From contig UQCF01000009.1 of the NCBI GenBank assembly GCA_900539465.1, forward strand, positions 20,921 through 84,920: a stretch of 64,000 nucleotides of DNA, given 5' to 3'. Under the pieces are notes generated by a model that had not been told where the DNA came from, ran no database searches, and worked only from the letters and a program-made list of their open reading frames with translations. The stretch comes from an uncultured Ruminococcus sp. Its GTDB lineage: Bacteria > Bacillota > Clostridia > Oscillospirales > Acutalibacteraceae. Of this stretch, positions 25,453-33,679 are shown one piece after another; position 1 is the first letter of the stretch; every line of letters starts with the position of its first letter. A program made the translations under genes and the position numbers.

Positions 25453-26679
25453 TTATAAAGAGACTTTATGGAATATCTTTTTACCCTTTTTGATTATGAT
25501 CGGCGCAGATTCAAGCTGAGCTTTTGTTATTTTGTAGCCTATCGAATCAACCTTTACATCGTCAACCGATACTCCGCCCTGGTCGATAAGACGTCTCGCC
25601 TCGCCCTTCGACTTTGCAAGACCTGCTTTAACCATAACGTCAAGAATACCCGCTTCGCCGTCTTCAAAGTCGGCATCGCCGAGAGTTGTTGTGGGCATAT
25701 TTGCTGTGTCTGCCTTGTTTGAGAACAGTGCTCTTGCACCCTCTTGCGCTTTATTTGCCTCTTCTTCGCCGTGAACCATTTTGGTGAGCTCATAAGCGAG
25801 GATTTCTTTTGCTTTGTTGAGCTGACTGCCCTCCCATGAATCCATCTTCTCAATTTCTTCAAGCGGAATAAATGTGAGCATACGGATGCACTTTAAAACG
25901 TCTTTGTCACCCACATTGCGCCAATACTGGTAAAAATCGTAAGGTGAAGTCTTGTTGGGGTCAAGCCAAACGGCATTGCCGGCTGTTTTGCCCATCTTTT
26001 TGCCCTGTGAGTCGGTAAGAAGGTTGATAGTCATGGCATTGGCGTCTTTGCCGAGCTTTCTTCTGATAAGCTCTGTGCCGCCGAGCATATTTGACCACTG
26101 GTCGTCTCCGCCGAACTGAAGATTGCAGTCATAATTTTTGTAGAGATAATAGAAATCGTAGCTCTGCATTATCATGTAGTTGAACTCAAGGAACGAGAGT
26201 CCTTTTTCCATCCTCTGCTTATAGCACTCGGCTCTGAGCATATTGTTGACCGAGAAGCAAGCGCCGACCTCTCTGAGCAGCTCTATATAGTTGAGGCTTA
26301 AAAGCCATTCGGCATTGTTCACCATCTGTGCTTTGCCCTCGCCGAACTCAATGAATTTCTCCATCTGACGTTTGAAGCAATCGGCATTGTGCTGTATATC
26401 TTCTTTAGTGAGCATTTTTCTCATGTCGGTGCGTCCGCTGGGGTCGCCGATCATTGTTGTTCCGCCGCCTATAAGTGCGATAGGCTCGTTGCCTGCCATT
26501 TGCAAACGCTTCATGAGAGTGAGCGCAACAAAGTGACCGGCCGTGAGGCTGTCTGCCGTGCAGTCAAAGCCTATATAGAATCTGGCTTTGCCGTTGTTGA
26601 CAAGCTCCTTTATCTCTTCTTCGTTTGTGACCTGCGCAATAAGCCCTCTTGCGACAAGCTCATCATAAATGTTTGACAT
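25453..26679 (-). CDS. tyrS: Tyrosyl-tRNA synthetase
   Basis: A 408-residue class I synthetase. Motifs include the YIGFDCTADSLTAGHF signature with the HIGH-equivalent A-G-H-F near 50, the G-D-P-S-G-R-T loop, Y-D-F-Y-Y-L tyrosine-binding residues, and K-M-G-K-T as the KMSKS loop near 230. A C-terminal S4 RNA-binding domain covers the last 65 residues. It charges tRNA-Tyr with tyrosine. The start at 26679 has AGGAG upstream. The leader is too short for a T-box, so a plain promoter seems to drive it. Confidence 0.96.
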   Translation of the reverse strand: MSNIYDELVARGLIAQVTNEEEIKELVNNGKARFYIGFDCTADSLTAGHFVALTLMKRLQMAGNEPIALIGGGTTMIGDPSGRTDMRKMLTKEDIQHNADCFKRQMEKFIEFGEGKAQMVNNAEWLLSLNYIELLREVGACFSVNNMLRAECYKQRMEKGLSFLEFNYMIMQSYDFYYLYKNYDCNLQFGGDDQWSNMLGGTELIRRKLGKDANAMTINLLTDSQGKKMGKTAGNAVWLDPNKTSPYDFYQYWRNVGDKDVLKCIRMLTFIPLEEIEKMDSWEGSQLNKAKEILAYELTKMVHGEEEANKAQEGARALFSNKADTANMPTTTLGDADFEDGEAGILDVMVKAGLAKSKGEARRLIDQGGVSVDDVKVDSIGYKITKAQLESAPIIIKKGKKIFHKVSL

Positions 26680-26719
26680 CGATCTTCTCCTCATAAATTT
26701 TATTATTTATAATATTATG

Positions 26720-26748
26720 ATTGTATCATCTTAAAGCATTTGTGTCAA
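26720..26748 (-). promoter_or_regulatory. Promoter of tyrS
   Basis: TTGACA (26743-26748) and TACAAT (26720-26725) on the minus strand, 17 bp apart. Confidence 0.75.
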
Positions 26749-26787
26749 CCGAAAAAGAACTTTTAAATAAGGCACGTTACAAAAACA

Positions 26788-26816
26788 GAGCATACTCCGA
26801 AAACGGAATATGCCCT
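26788..26816 (-). terminator. Terminator after the LemA/TPM operon
   Basis: GCATACTCCG and CGGAATATGC arms surround AAAA. The minus strand continues into CTGTTTTTG. Confidence 0.7.
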
Positions 26817-26825
26817 CTGAATAAG

Positions 26826-27593
26826 TTAAAATCCTCTTGACGAGCCGCCGCCGGAAAAGCCGCCTCCGCCGCCGGAGAAGCCTCCGCCTCCGCTGCCCGA
26901 AAAACCGCCGCGAAAATCGTCGTCATTATAACCTCCGCCGAAAAAGAACGTTCCTCTGCGCCGTCTTCTTCTGCCGGCAAAAATAATAAACAAAATCATT
27001 ATCAAAATCGGTATCGCTGCTATTGTTTCGGCAATGTCGGAATTATCCTCGGGGTCGTCCTGCGAAATCGGAGTATAACCGTCCTCCGGTTCCTCGCCGT
27101 ATTCTATATACACCTCGTTCACAAGAGAAGAATACACGGAAGAAAGCCCCTGCGAAAAGTTATTTTCTTTGAAATAACTCATTCCGTAATTGTCAAGTAT
27201 TCTGCCTGTTTTACTGTCCGGTAGCGCACCCTCAAGCCCTGTGCCGACTTCGATTCTCACCTTGCGCTCGTCAACCGCAAGCAAAAGCAAAATGCCGTTG
27301 TCGTCATTTTTTGAGCCGATGCCCCATGAACGCGCCAATTTAAGAGAATAATCCTCAAGCGACGCGCCGTCAAGGCTTTTTATCGTCACAACAACTACCT
27401 GCGCACCGAATTTTTTATAAAGCGCTTCGCCCTGCTGCTGCATTTTATTTTCATCTTCGTTTGATATTACATTTGCAAAATCATTGACGAAGAAGTTGCT
27501 TGTTGCTTTGGGAATACTCACCGCAAAAACATTTAAAACGCTCGCACTCGCAAGCAGAAAAACCGCGGTAAGCACCGCAATTATTTTTTTCAT
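26826..27593 (-). CDS. TPM-domain (YgcG-family) secreted/membrane protein
   Basis: A 255-residue protein with a signal peptide (1-24), a TPM domain (about 35-160, with F-V-N-D-F-A-N-V-I-S and R-I-E-V-G-T-G-L-E-G) and a membrane helix (about 190-208). After a run of arginines it ends in a Gly/Ser-rich tail. Such proteins sit at the membrane with the TPM domain outside. They usually travel with LemA, as here (3 bases apart). The biochemical role is poorly known; links to membrane quality control or photosystem repair come from distant homologues. Confidence 0.88.
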   Translation of the reverse strand: MKKIIAVLTAVFLLASASVLNVFAVSIPKATSNFFVNDFANVISNEDENKMQQQGEALYKKFGAQVVVVTIKSLDGASLEDYSLKLARSWGIGSKNDDNGILLLLAVDERKVRIEVGTGLEGALPDSKTGRILDNYGMSYFKENNFSQGLSSVYSSLVNEVYIEYGEEPEDGYTPISQDDPEDNSDIAETIAAIPILIMILFIIFAGRRRRRRGTFFFGGGYNDDDFRGGFSGSGGGGFSGGGGGFSGGGSSRGF

Positions 27594-27596
27594 AAA

Positions 27597-28163
27597 TTAA
27601 AACTCCACGCTCGGCACTGTTTGTGCGCTGCTGTCTGCATTAAAGAAATCTGCCTTTTCAAAGCCAAACATACCGGCGATTATATTTTTGGGGAATTTTT
27701 TTATCATAGCGTTATAACTTTGAACTGCTTCGTTATAATCCTTACGGGCAACGGCAATTCTGTTTTCTGTGCCTGCAAGCTCATCTTGAAGAGCTATATA
27801 GTTTGAGTTTGCTTTGAGATCGGGGTAAGCTTCTGTCACTGCATTTACCCATACCGAAATAGCTTTGTCAAGCTCTTCGTCCGCCTCGGAAAGGCTCTGT
27901 GCGCTGTTTGCGCTACCGACCTTCGCTCGCGCCTCGGTAACCGCAGTCAACGTCTCTTGCTCATACTTTGTATAGCCTTTAACGGTAGAGACAAAGTTCG
28001 GTATAAGGTCCGCTCTGCGCTGAAGCTGAGTCTGAATATCCGCCTGCTTTGTTTCAACCGCGGTCTGTGCCGTAACAAGCGAGTTGTAACTGCCTGCAAC
28101 TATGCCGACAATCACCAAAATTACCGCAGCAACGGCGATAATAACTTTTAATCCGTTTTTCAT
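27597..28163 (-). CDS. LemA family protein
   Basis: A 188-residue LemA protein: one N-terminal membrane helix (about 7-25) and a long alpha-helical domain with Y-N-S-L-V-T-A-Q-T-A-V-E-T-K-Q-A and L-Q-R-R-A-D-L-I-P-N-F-V. LemA proteins are membrane-anchored helical bundles of uncertain function, often paired with TPM proteins. A near-consensus promoter lies upstream and the TPM gene follows directly. Confidence 0.92.
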   Translation of the reverse strand: MKNGLKVIIAVAAVILVIVGIVAGSYNSLVTAQTAVETKQADIQTQLQRRADLIPNFVSTVKGYTKYEQETLTAVTEARAKVGSANSAQSLSEADEELDKAISVWVNAVTEAYPDLKANSNYIALQDELAGTENRIAVARKDYNEAVQSYNAMIKKFPKNIIAGMFGFEKADFFNADSSAQTVPSVEF

Positions 28164-28207
28164 AAAATAACACCTCTTGTTTATTATTATATACCTTTAT
28201 ATGAGCG

Positions 28208-28236
28208 ATTATATTATTTATAAACGCGTCTGTCAA
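28208..28236 (-). promoter_or_regulatory. Promoter of the LemA/TPM operon
   Basis: TTGACA (28231-28236) and TATAAT (28208-28213) on the minus strand with a 17-bp spacer. Confidence 0.8.
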
Positions 28237-28366
28237 GGCAATGAAGCATTAAATAATCTGATTTTTCGGATTGCCATATATTACTGTAAATCAAATCAAT
28301 ATTCGCACTACTGCCAAAAGATACAAAAATGTGCATAAATAAATAAAAAAGTTAGCTTTTTTGTGA

Positions 28367-28396
28367 TTGACACGAGCGGCGGCATAATGTTATACT
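28367..28396 (+). promoter_or_regulatory. Promoter of the purine operon
   Basis: TTGACA (28367-28372) and TATACT (28391-28396), 18 bp apart, about 20 bases before the riboswitch. Confidence 0.7.
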
Positions 28397-28404
28397 TTAG
28401 ACAC

Positions 28405-28538
28405 AATCAAGTGTTTTTGTGACTGACGGATAAGCGGAATGGCGGCCGGAAGCCGACCGAAACCGCAGGGGAGCAAAAACTATAAAGAAGCCGACCGTCT
28501 GGGCAGTCCCGTTTTATGAGAACAGGACTGCCCTTTTT
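28405..28538 (+). ncRNA. ZTP (pfl) riboswitch with terminator
   Basis: The leader of purE carries the two conserved pfl-motif blocks: GTGACTGACGG near 28419 and GCCGACCGTCTGGGC near 28489-28503, with a GGGGAGC element between them. The class binds ZTP/ZMP (AICAR phosphates), the signal of low 10-formyl-tetrahydrofolate. The 3' block runs into a terminator, GGGCAGTCC/GGACTGCCC (28501-28509 and 28525-28533) and a T-run. This suggests ligand binding competes with the terminator and turns on the purine operon. All downstream pur genes are in one transcription unit, including the ZMP-using transformylase. Confidence 0.9.
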
Positions 28539-28572
28539 ATATTTATTATAAATTTTCACAGGAGGCGTTCCA

Positions 28573-29067
28573 ATGAAAAAAATCGGAATTATCATGGGCA
28601 GCGACAGCGATTTGCCTGTCGTTGAAAAAGCAATCACGACCCTGGAGGAATACGGCGTACCGTTTGAGGTTCACGTCTATTCGGCGCACAGAACCCCCGT
28701 GCAGGCAAAAGAGTTTGCTCAAAATGCCAGAAAAAACGGGTTCGGCGCAATAATTGCGGCGGCAGGCAAAGCCGCGCATCTTGCAGGTGCGATTGCCGCA
28801 AACACCACACTGCCTGTTGTAGGCATACCTGTAAAATCTTCTACTCTCGACGGCTTGGACGCTCTTTTGTCAACCGTGCAGATGCCCTCCGGGATTCCGG
28901 TTGCGACTGTTGCCATTGACGGAGCTGCCAATGCCGCTTTGCTTTGTATAGAGATTCTTGCCGCGTCCGACGACGCCCTTGCCGAAAAACTCGACTGTGC
29001 GAGAGCCGCAGCGGCAGAAAACGTACTCAAAAAAGACGAAGCCGTAAGCAAAAAATACAACAAATAA
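28573..29067 (+). CDS. purE: 5-(carboxyamino)imidazole ribonucleotide mutase / AIR carboxylase
   Basis: A 164-residue PurE with M-G-S-D-S-D-L-P at residue 7, V-Y-S-A-H-R-T-P near 38 and the A-A-G-K-A-A-H-L-A-G loop near 68. It makes CAIR, the sixth step of IMP synthesis. No purK is present in the operon, so either purK is elsewhere or the enzyme works directly on AIR and CO2. The gene follows the ZTP riboswitch and has AGGAGG 10 bases before its ATG. Confidence 0.94.
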   Translation: MKKIGIIMGSDSDLPVVEKAITTLEEYGVPFEVHVYSAHRTPVQAKEFAQNARKNGFGAIIAAAGKAAHLAGAIAANTTLPVVGIPVKSSTLDGLDALLSTVQMPSGIPVATVAIDGAANAALLCIEILAASDDALAEKLDCARAAAAENVLKKDEAVSKKYNK

Positions 29068-29083
29068 AACGGAGGTATTTATC

Positions 29084-29791
29084 ATGGAAAAGAAAGAACA
29101 GATGTATGAGGGCAAAGCCAAAAAGGTTTTTGCAACAGATGATGAAAACTATTGCATCGTATCATATAAAGACGACGCAACCGCATTTAACGGCCTTAAA
29201 AAAGGCACTATTCGCGGCAAGGGCGTTGTAAACAACAAAATGTCAAACTATCTTATGCAGCTCCTTGAAAAAGAGGGCGTTCCTACCCATTATGTTGAAG
29301 AGCTTAATGACCGCGAGACGGTTGTTAAACGTGTTTCGATTGTTCCGCTTGAGGTCATAGTCAGAAATGTTGCGGCAGGCTCTTTTTCAAAGCGTCTCGG
29401 CGTACCCGAGGGAACTCCCCTCAAAACAACGGTTCTCGAATACTGCTACAAAGATGACGACCTCGGCGACCCGATGGTAAACGATTATCACATTCTTGCA
29501 ATGGGCTATGCAACACAGCAGGAGCTTGACACCATTGCCGACTATACATTCAAAATCAACAAATTCCTTGTTGACTTCTTTAAAAAGATAAACGTAGACC
29601 TTATCGACTTTAAGATTGAATTCGGCAAAACTCCCGACGGCAAAATAATTCTTGCGGATGAGATTTCTCCCGACACCTGCAGATTTTGGGATGCGACCAC
29701 GCACGAAAAGCTTGACAAGGACCGTTTCCGCCGTGATATGGGCAACGTAGAAGACGCATATCAGGAAATGATGAACAGAATTTTCGGTTAA
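29084..29791 (+). CDS. purC: SAICAR synthase
   Basis: A 235-residue PurC with Y-E-G-K-A-K-K-V-F at residue 7, S-Y-K-D-D-A-T-A-F, N-V-A-A-G-S-F-S-K-R-L-G and the S-P-D-T-C-R-F-W-D motif near 200. It condenses CAIR with aspartate using ATP. It is 17 bases after purE with a GGAGG site. Confidence 0.96.
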   Translation: MEKKEQMYEGKAKKVFATDDENYCIVSYKDDATAFNGLKKGTIRGKGVVNNKMSNYLMQLLEKEGVPTHYVEELNDRETVVKRVSIVPLEVIVRNVAAGSFSKRLGVPEGTPLKTTVLEYCYKDDDLGDPMVNDYHILAMGYATQQELDTIADYTFKINKFLVDFFKKINVDLIDFKIEFGKTPDGKIILADEISPDTCRFWDATTHEKLDKDRFRRDMGNVEDAYQEMMNRIFG

Positions 29792-29836
29792 AACGCCTTT
29801 CACCCCTATAATTCAGAAAGACAACGGTGATTTTCC

Positions 29837-31270
29837 ATGAGCAAATTAAGAGAAGAATGCGGCGTATTCGGCATTTATTGCAGTGACACCGAAGACGTTG
29901 CCTCCTCGGTTTATTACGGCCTTTTTGCCCTCCAGCACAGAGGGCAGGAAAGCTGCGGCATAGTTGTCAATGACGACGGTGTTTTTCATTCATACAAAGA
30001 TGTGGGCATAGTAAACGATGTTTTTACACCCGATATTATGAAAAACCTCGGTCGCGGCAGCATTGCAATAGGTCATGTTCGCTACGGCACAACGGGCGGC
30101 AACGGCAGGCTCAACGCCCAGCCGATTGTTGTAAATCACATCAAGGGCAACATGGCGCTCGCGCACAACGGCAACCTCACAAACTCATTCGAGTTAAGAC
30201 GCGAGCTTGAATTTTGCGGCTCGATATTCCACACGACAAGTGATACAGAGGTTATCTCATACATCATAACAAAAGAACGTCTCACCACACCGTCTATCGA
30301 GCAAGCCGTCAACAAAGCTATGGACAGGCTCAAGGGAGCATATTCTCTTGTTATTATGTCGCCCACAAAGCTCATTGCCGCAAGGGACGAGCACGGTTTT
30401 CGGCCGCTTTGCTACGGCATAACCGATGACGGCAGATATGTTGTAGCCTCCGAGACCTGTGCGCTTGACACGGTCGGCGCAAAGTGTATAAGAGACCTTG
30501 AGCCGGGCGAGATTCTCGTCTTTTCAAAAGACGGCGTTAAAAGTATAAAAGACCACTGCGGCAAAAAAGAGCCGAAGATGTGCGTGTTTGAATATATTTA
30601 TTTTGCACGCCCCGATTCGGTAATCGACGGTCACAGCGTTCATGCGGCAAGGCTCAAGGCAGGCGCGTTTCTCGCAAAAGAGCATCCGGTTGACGCCGAT
30701 ATTGTTATCGGAGTTCCCGACTCCGGACTTGACGCGGCGATAGGATATTCGAGAGAATCGGGCATTCCCTACGGCATAGGGCTTATAAAGAACAAATATA
30801 TAGGCAGAACCTTTATTTCACCCGGTCAGGCATCAAGAGAAAACAAAGTCAGAATAAAACTTAACGCTGTCACCGAAACGGTCAGCGGCAAAAGAGTCGT
30901 TATGATAGATGACTCAATAGTAAGAGGTACAACCAGCGCGAGAATAGTTAAGCTTTTGAGAGAAGCAGGCGCAAAAGAGGTTCATATGAGGATTTCAGCT
31001 CCTCCTTTTTTAAACCCTTGCTATTACGGCACAGACATTGACTCGCGTGATATGCTCATTGCCTGCCATCACACGGTGGAGGAAATAGGCGAAATTCTCG
31101 GCGTTGATTCTTTGGGCTATCTCAGCGTTGAGAATGTTACGAAGCTCACAAGTGACCCGGGCAAGGGCTTTTGCACCGCGTGTTTCAGCGGAAATTACCC
31201 GACTGAAATACCTGCCGAAACAGGCAAAAACCGTTTTGAAACAAAGATTTCTGAAAGGAAGGACAAATAA
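29837..31270 (+). CDS. purF: Amidophosphoribosyltransferase
   Basis: A 477-residue PurF. A short propeptide precedes the N-terminal nucleophile Cys in E-E-C-G-V-F-G-I. The glutaminase domain has R-Y-G-T-T-G and A-H-N-G-N-L-T. The phosphoribosyltransferase domain carries V-V-M-I-D-D-S-I-V-R-G-T-T near 355. C-terminal cysteines (C-F-S-G-N-Y-P-T) match the Fe-S-containing Bacillus type. It makes phosphoribosylamine, the committed step. The stop directly abuts the purM start. Confidence 0.96.
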   Translation: MSKLREECGVFGIYCSDTEDVASSVYYGLFALQHRGQESCGIVVNDDGVFHSYKDVGIVNDVFTPDIMKNLGRGSIAIGHVRYGTTGGNGRLNAQPIVVNHIKGNMALAHNGNLTNSFELRRELEFCGSIFHTTSDTEVISYIITKERLTTPSIEQAVNKAMDRLKGAYSLVIMSPTKLIAARDEHGFRPLCYGITDDGRYVVASETCALDTVGAKCIRDLEPGEILVFSKDGVKSIKDHCGKKEPKMCVFEYIYFARPDSVIDGHSVHAARLKAGAFLAKEHPVDADIVIGVPDSGLDAAIGYSRESGIPYGIGLIKNKYIGRTFISPGQASRENKVRIKLNAVTETVSGKRVVMIDDSIVRGTTSARIVKLLREAGAKEVHMRISAPPFLNPCYYGTDIDSRDMLIACHHTVEEIGEILGVDSLGYLSVENVTKLTSDPGKGFCTACFSGNYPTEIPAETGKNRFETKISERKDK

Positions 31271-32308
31271 ATGAAAAGCTTTAGCGAGAGCTACAAAAAC
31301 GCCGGAGTTGACATTACCGCCGGCTACAAGGCTGTTGAGCTTATGAAACAGCACATAGCAAAAACCGTAACGGCAGGCGCACTTTCAGGTATAGGCGGCT
31401 TCGGCGGTCTGTTTGAGCTTGACCTCACGGGAATAAACAAGCCTGTTCTTGTCAGCGGCACGGACGGCGTAGGCACAAAGCTTAAAATGGCCTTCCTTAT
31501 GGATAAACACGACACGGTAGGCATTGACTGCGTTGCGATGTGCGTAAACGACATCATCTGCTGCGGAGCAAAGCCGCTGTTTTTCCTTGACTACATCGCC
31601 TGCGGCAAAAATGTTCCCGAAAGAATCGCCGACATAGTAAGCGGCGTTGCGGACGGCTGCGTTCAGTCCGGCGCGGCGCTTATAGGCGGCGAAACGGCAG
31701 AGATGCCCGGCTTTTACCCCGAGAACGAATACGACCTTGCGGGCTTCAGCGTAGGTGTAGTTGATAAAGATAAAATTATAGATAACAAAACAATAAAAAG
31801 CGGCGACGTTATAATCGCCCTCCCCTCCTCCGGCGTTCACTCAAACGGTTTTTCTCTTGTAAGAAAAGTTTTTGATGTTGAAAACAGCGATATTAAAGCT
31901 CCGGTTGCCGAACTCGGCGGAAAATCCGTAGGCGAAACGCTTTTGACCCCCACCAAAATATATGTAAAGCCCGTGCTCGCACTCACAGAAGAAATAACCG
32001 TTAAGGCAATTTCTCACATAACGGGCGGCGGATTTTATGAGAATATTCCGCGCAGTATTCCAGACGGCTACTGTGCAAAAATCGAAAAAAGCGCGGTTAA
32101 AGTTTTGCCGATATTTGACCTTATTCAAAAGACGGGCAGCATATCCGAACACGATATGTTTAACACCTACAACATGGGCGTCGGCATGAGCATTACGGTA
32201 GACAAAAACGATGCGGACAAGGCTCTCGAAATTCTTAAAAACGCAGGTGAAGACGCTTATATCATCGGCGAAACAGTAAAGGGCGACGACAAAATTTCTA
32301 TTTGCTGA
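31271..32308 (+). CDS. purM: Phosphoribosylformylglycinamidine cyclo-ligase (AIR synthetase)
   Basis: A 345-residue PurM with Y-K-N-A-G-V-D-I at the N-terminus, S-G-T-D-G-V-G-T-K near 65, I-G-G-E-T-A-E-M-P-G near 140 and I-T-G-G-G-F near 255. It closes FGAM to AIR with ATP. The ATG begins immediately after the purF TAA, and its ribosome binding site (GGAAGGA) lies inside purF. Confidence 0.96.
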   Translation: MKSFSESYKNAGVDITAGYKAVELMKQHIAKTVTAGALSGIGGFGGLFELDLTGINKPVLVSGTDGVGTKLKMAFLMDKHDTVGIDCVAMCVNDIICCGAKPLFFLDYIACGKNVPERIADIVSGVADGCVQSGAALIGGETAEMPGFYPENEYDLAGFSVGVVDKDKIIDNKTIKSGDVIIALPSSGVHSNGFSLVRKVFDVENSDIKAPVAELGGKSVGETLLTPTKIYVKPVLALTEEITVKAISHITGGGFYENIPRSIPDGYCAKIEKSAVKVLPIFDLIQKTGSISEHDMFNTYNMGVGMSITVDKNDADKALEILKNAGEDAYIIGETVKGDDKISIC

Positions 32309-32321
32309 CGGAGGATAAAAT

Positions 32322-32945
32322 ATGTCTGACAAAGCAAAAATAGCCGTACTGGTATCGGGCGGCGGCACAAATTTGCAGGCGCTTATAAACGCTCAGAAAA
32401 GCGGAATTATTGAGGACGGAGAAATAGTCCTCGTCATATCAAACGTGAAAGGCGCCTACGCACTCGAAAGAGCCGAAAAAGCGGGAATCCGCACGCTCAC
32501 CGTCAGCAAAAAGGACTGCGGCTCGCAAGAGGCTTTTGAAGAAAAGATTATCGAAAAGCTCGATGAAGCCGGCACAGACATTATTGTTCTTGCGGGCTTT
32601 ATGAGCATACTCTCCGAAAAATTCACCTCGCACTACCCGGAGCGTATAATAAACATTCACCCCTCGCTCATTCCCTCATTTTGCGGCAAGGGCTTTTACG
32701 GCTTAAAGGTTCACAAGGCGGCTTTGGATTACGGAGTTAAGATTACGGGCGCAACGGTGCATTTTGTGAACGAAATCCCGGACGGCGGCAAAATCATTAT
32801 GCAAAAAGCCGTTGAAATAAAAGACGGCGACACACCCGAAACTCTGCAAAAAAGAGTTATGGAACAAGCCGAGTGGAAAATACTTCCGCTATCGGTTCAA
32901 AAAGTCAGCAAAAAAATCAGATTCGGCAAAAAGGAGACAAAATAA
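32322..32945 (+). CDS. purN: GAR transformylase
   Basis: A 207-residue PurN with V-L-V-S-G-G-G-T-N-L-Q-A-L near the start, A-G-F-M-S-I-L near 90, N-I-H-P-S-L-I-P near 107 and the catalytic H-x-V-x-x-x-x-D-G-G-K-I-I region near 140. It formylates GAR with 10-formyl-THF, tying the operon to the folate state sensed by the riboswitch. Its stop overlaps the next start as TAATG. Confidence 0.95.
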   Translation: MSDKAKIAVLVSGGGTNLQALINAQKSGIIEDGEIVLVISNVKGAYALERAEKAGIRTLTVSKKDCGSQEAFEEKIIEKLDEAGTDIIVLAGFMSILSEKFTSHYPERIINIHPSLIPSFCGKGFYGLKVHKAALDYGVKITGATVHFVNEIPDGGKIIMQKAVEIKDGDTPETLQKRVMEQAEWKILPLSVQKVSKKIRFGKKETK

Positions 32946-33667
32946 TGGCAACTTACGACATTGCAGCTTTAAAAGATATTCTCAGCGGCAACACATACCC
33001 GGGCAGAGGAATTATCATAGGCAAAACACCCGACGGGAAAAATGCCGTCGCCGCATATTTTATTATGGGCAGAAGCGAAAACAGCCGCAACAGAGTGTTT
33101 GTTGAAAAAGAAAACGGCGAGGTAATAATTTACCCGTTTGACGAGTCAAAGGTTGAAGATCCGTCGCTTATAATTTATTCTCCCATCAAAAAAATAAAGA
33201 ATAAGCTTATTGTCACAAACGGCGATCAGACAGATACGATATATGACTTTATAGAAGGCGGCAGAGGTTTTATCCGTGCGCTCAGAACAAGAGGCTTTGA
33301 GCCGGACGCACCGAACTTCACACCCAGAATAAGCGCAGTGTTAAACTTCACAAAACGCGGATTTGATTACAGAATGAGCATACTCAAAAGTGCGGACGAA
33401 AAAGGCAGTGCCTGCAACCGCTTCAATTTTGACTATTCGCCGATAGACGGCCTCGGTCACTTTCTGCACACCTATGCGCATGACGGCAACCCCATACCCA
33501 CATTTGTCGGTGAGCCAGAAAGAGTGCGTATGAACAACGACATAGATAAATTCACAGACGAAATCTGGTCTAACCTTAACGAGCAAAACAAAATTTCGCT
33601 GTATGTAAGATATATTGACCTTGAAAGCGGCTCAATCAAAAACAGAATGATCAACAAAAACAAATAA
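32945..33667 (+). CDS. IMP cyclohydrolase (PurO-like, stand-alone)
   Basis: A 240-residue protein resembling the PurO/IMP cyclohydrolase-like fold, with Y-P-G-R-G-I-I-I-G near residue 20, F-I-M-G-R-S-E-N-S-R-N-R near 42 and G-R-G-F near 105. It closes FAICAR to IMP, the last step. The start at 32945 overlaps the purN stop and has AAAGGAG before it; an upstream in-frame Met inside purN is not used. It supplies the activity missing from the stand-alone transformylase two genes downstream. Confidence 0.82.
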   Translation: MATYDIAALKDILSGNTYPGRGIIIGKTPDGKNAVAAYFIMGRSENSRNRVFVEKENGEVIIYPFDESKVEDPSLIIYSPIKKIKNKLIVTNGDQTDTIYDFIEGGRGFIRALRTRGFEPDAPNFTPRISAVLNFTKRGFDYRMSILKSADEKGSACNRFNFDYSPIDGLGHFLHTYAHDGNPIPTFVGEPERVRMNNDIDKFTDEIWSNLNEQNKISLYVRYIDLESGSIKNRMINKNK

Positions 33668-33679
33668 GAGGTGCCTTAA

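Noticed and set aside
26680..26826. T-box leader of tyrS
   Set aside because: The leader between promoter and start is too short, and the nearby hairpin belongs to the upstream operon.
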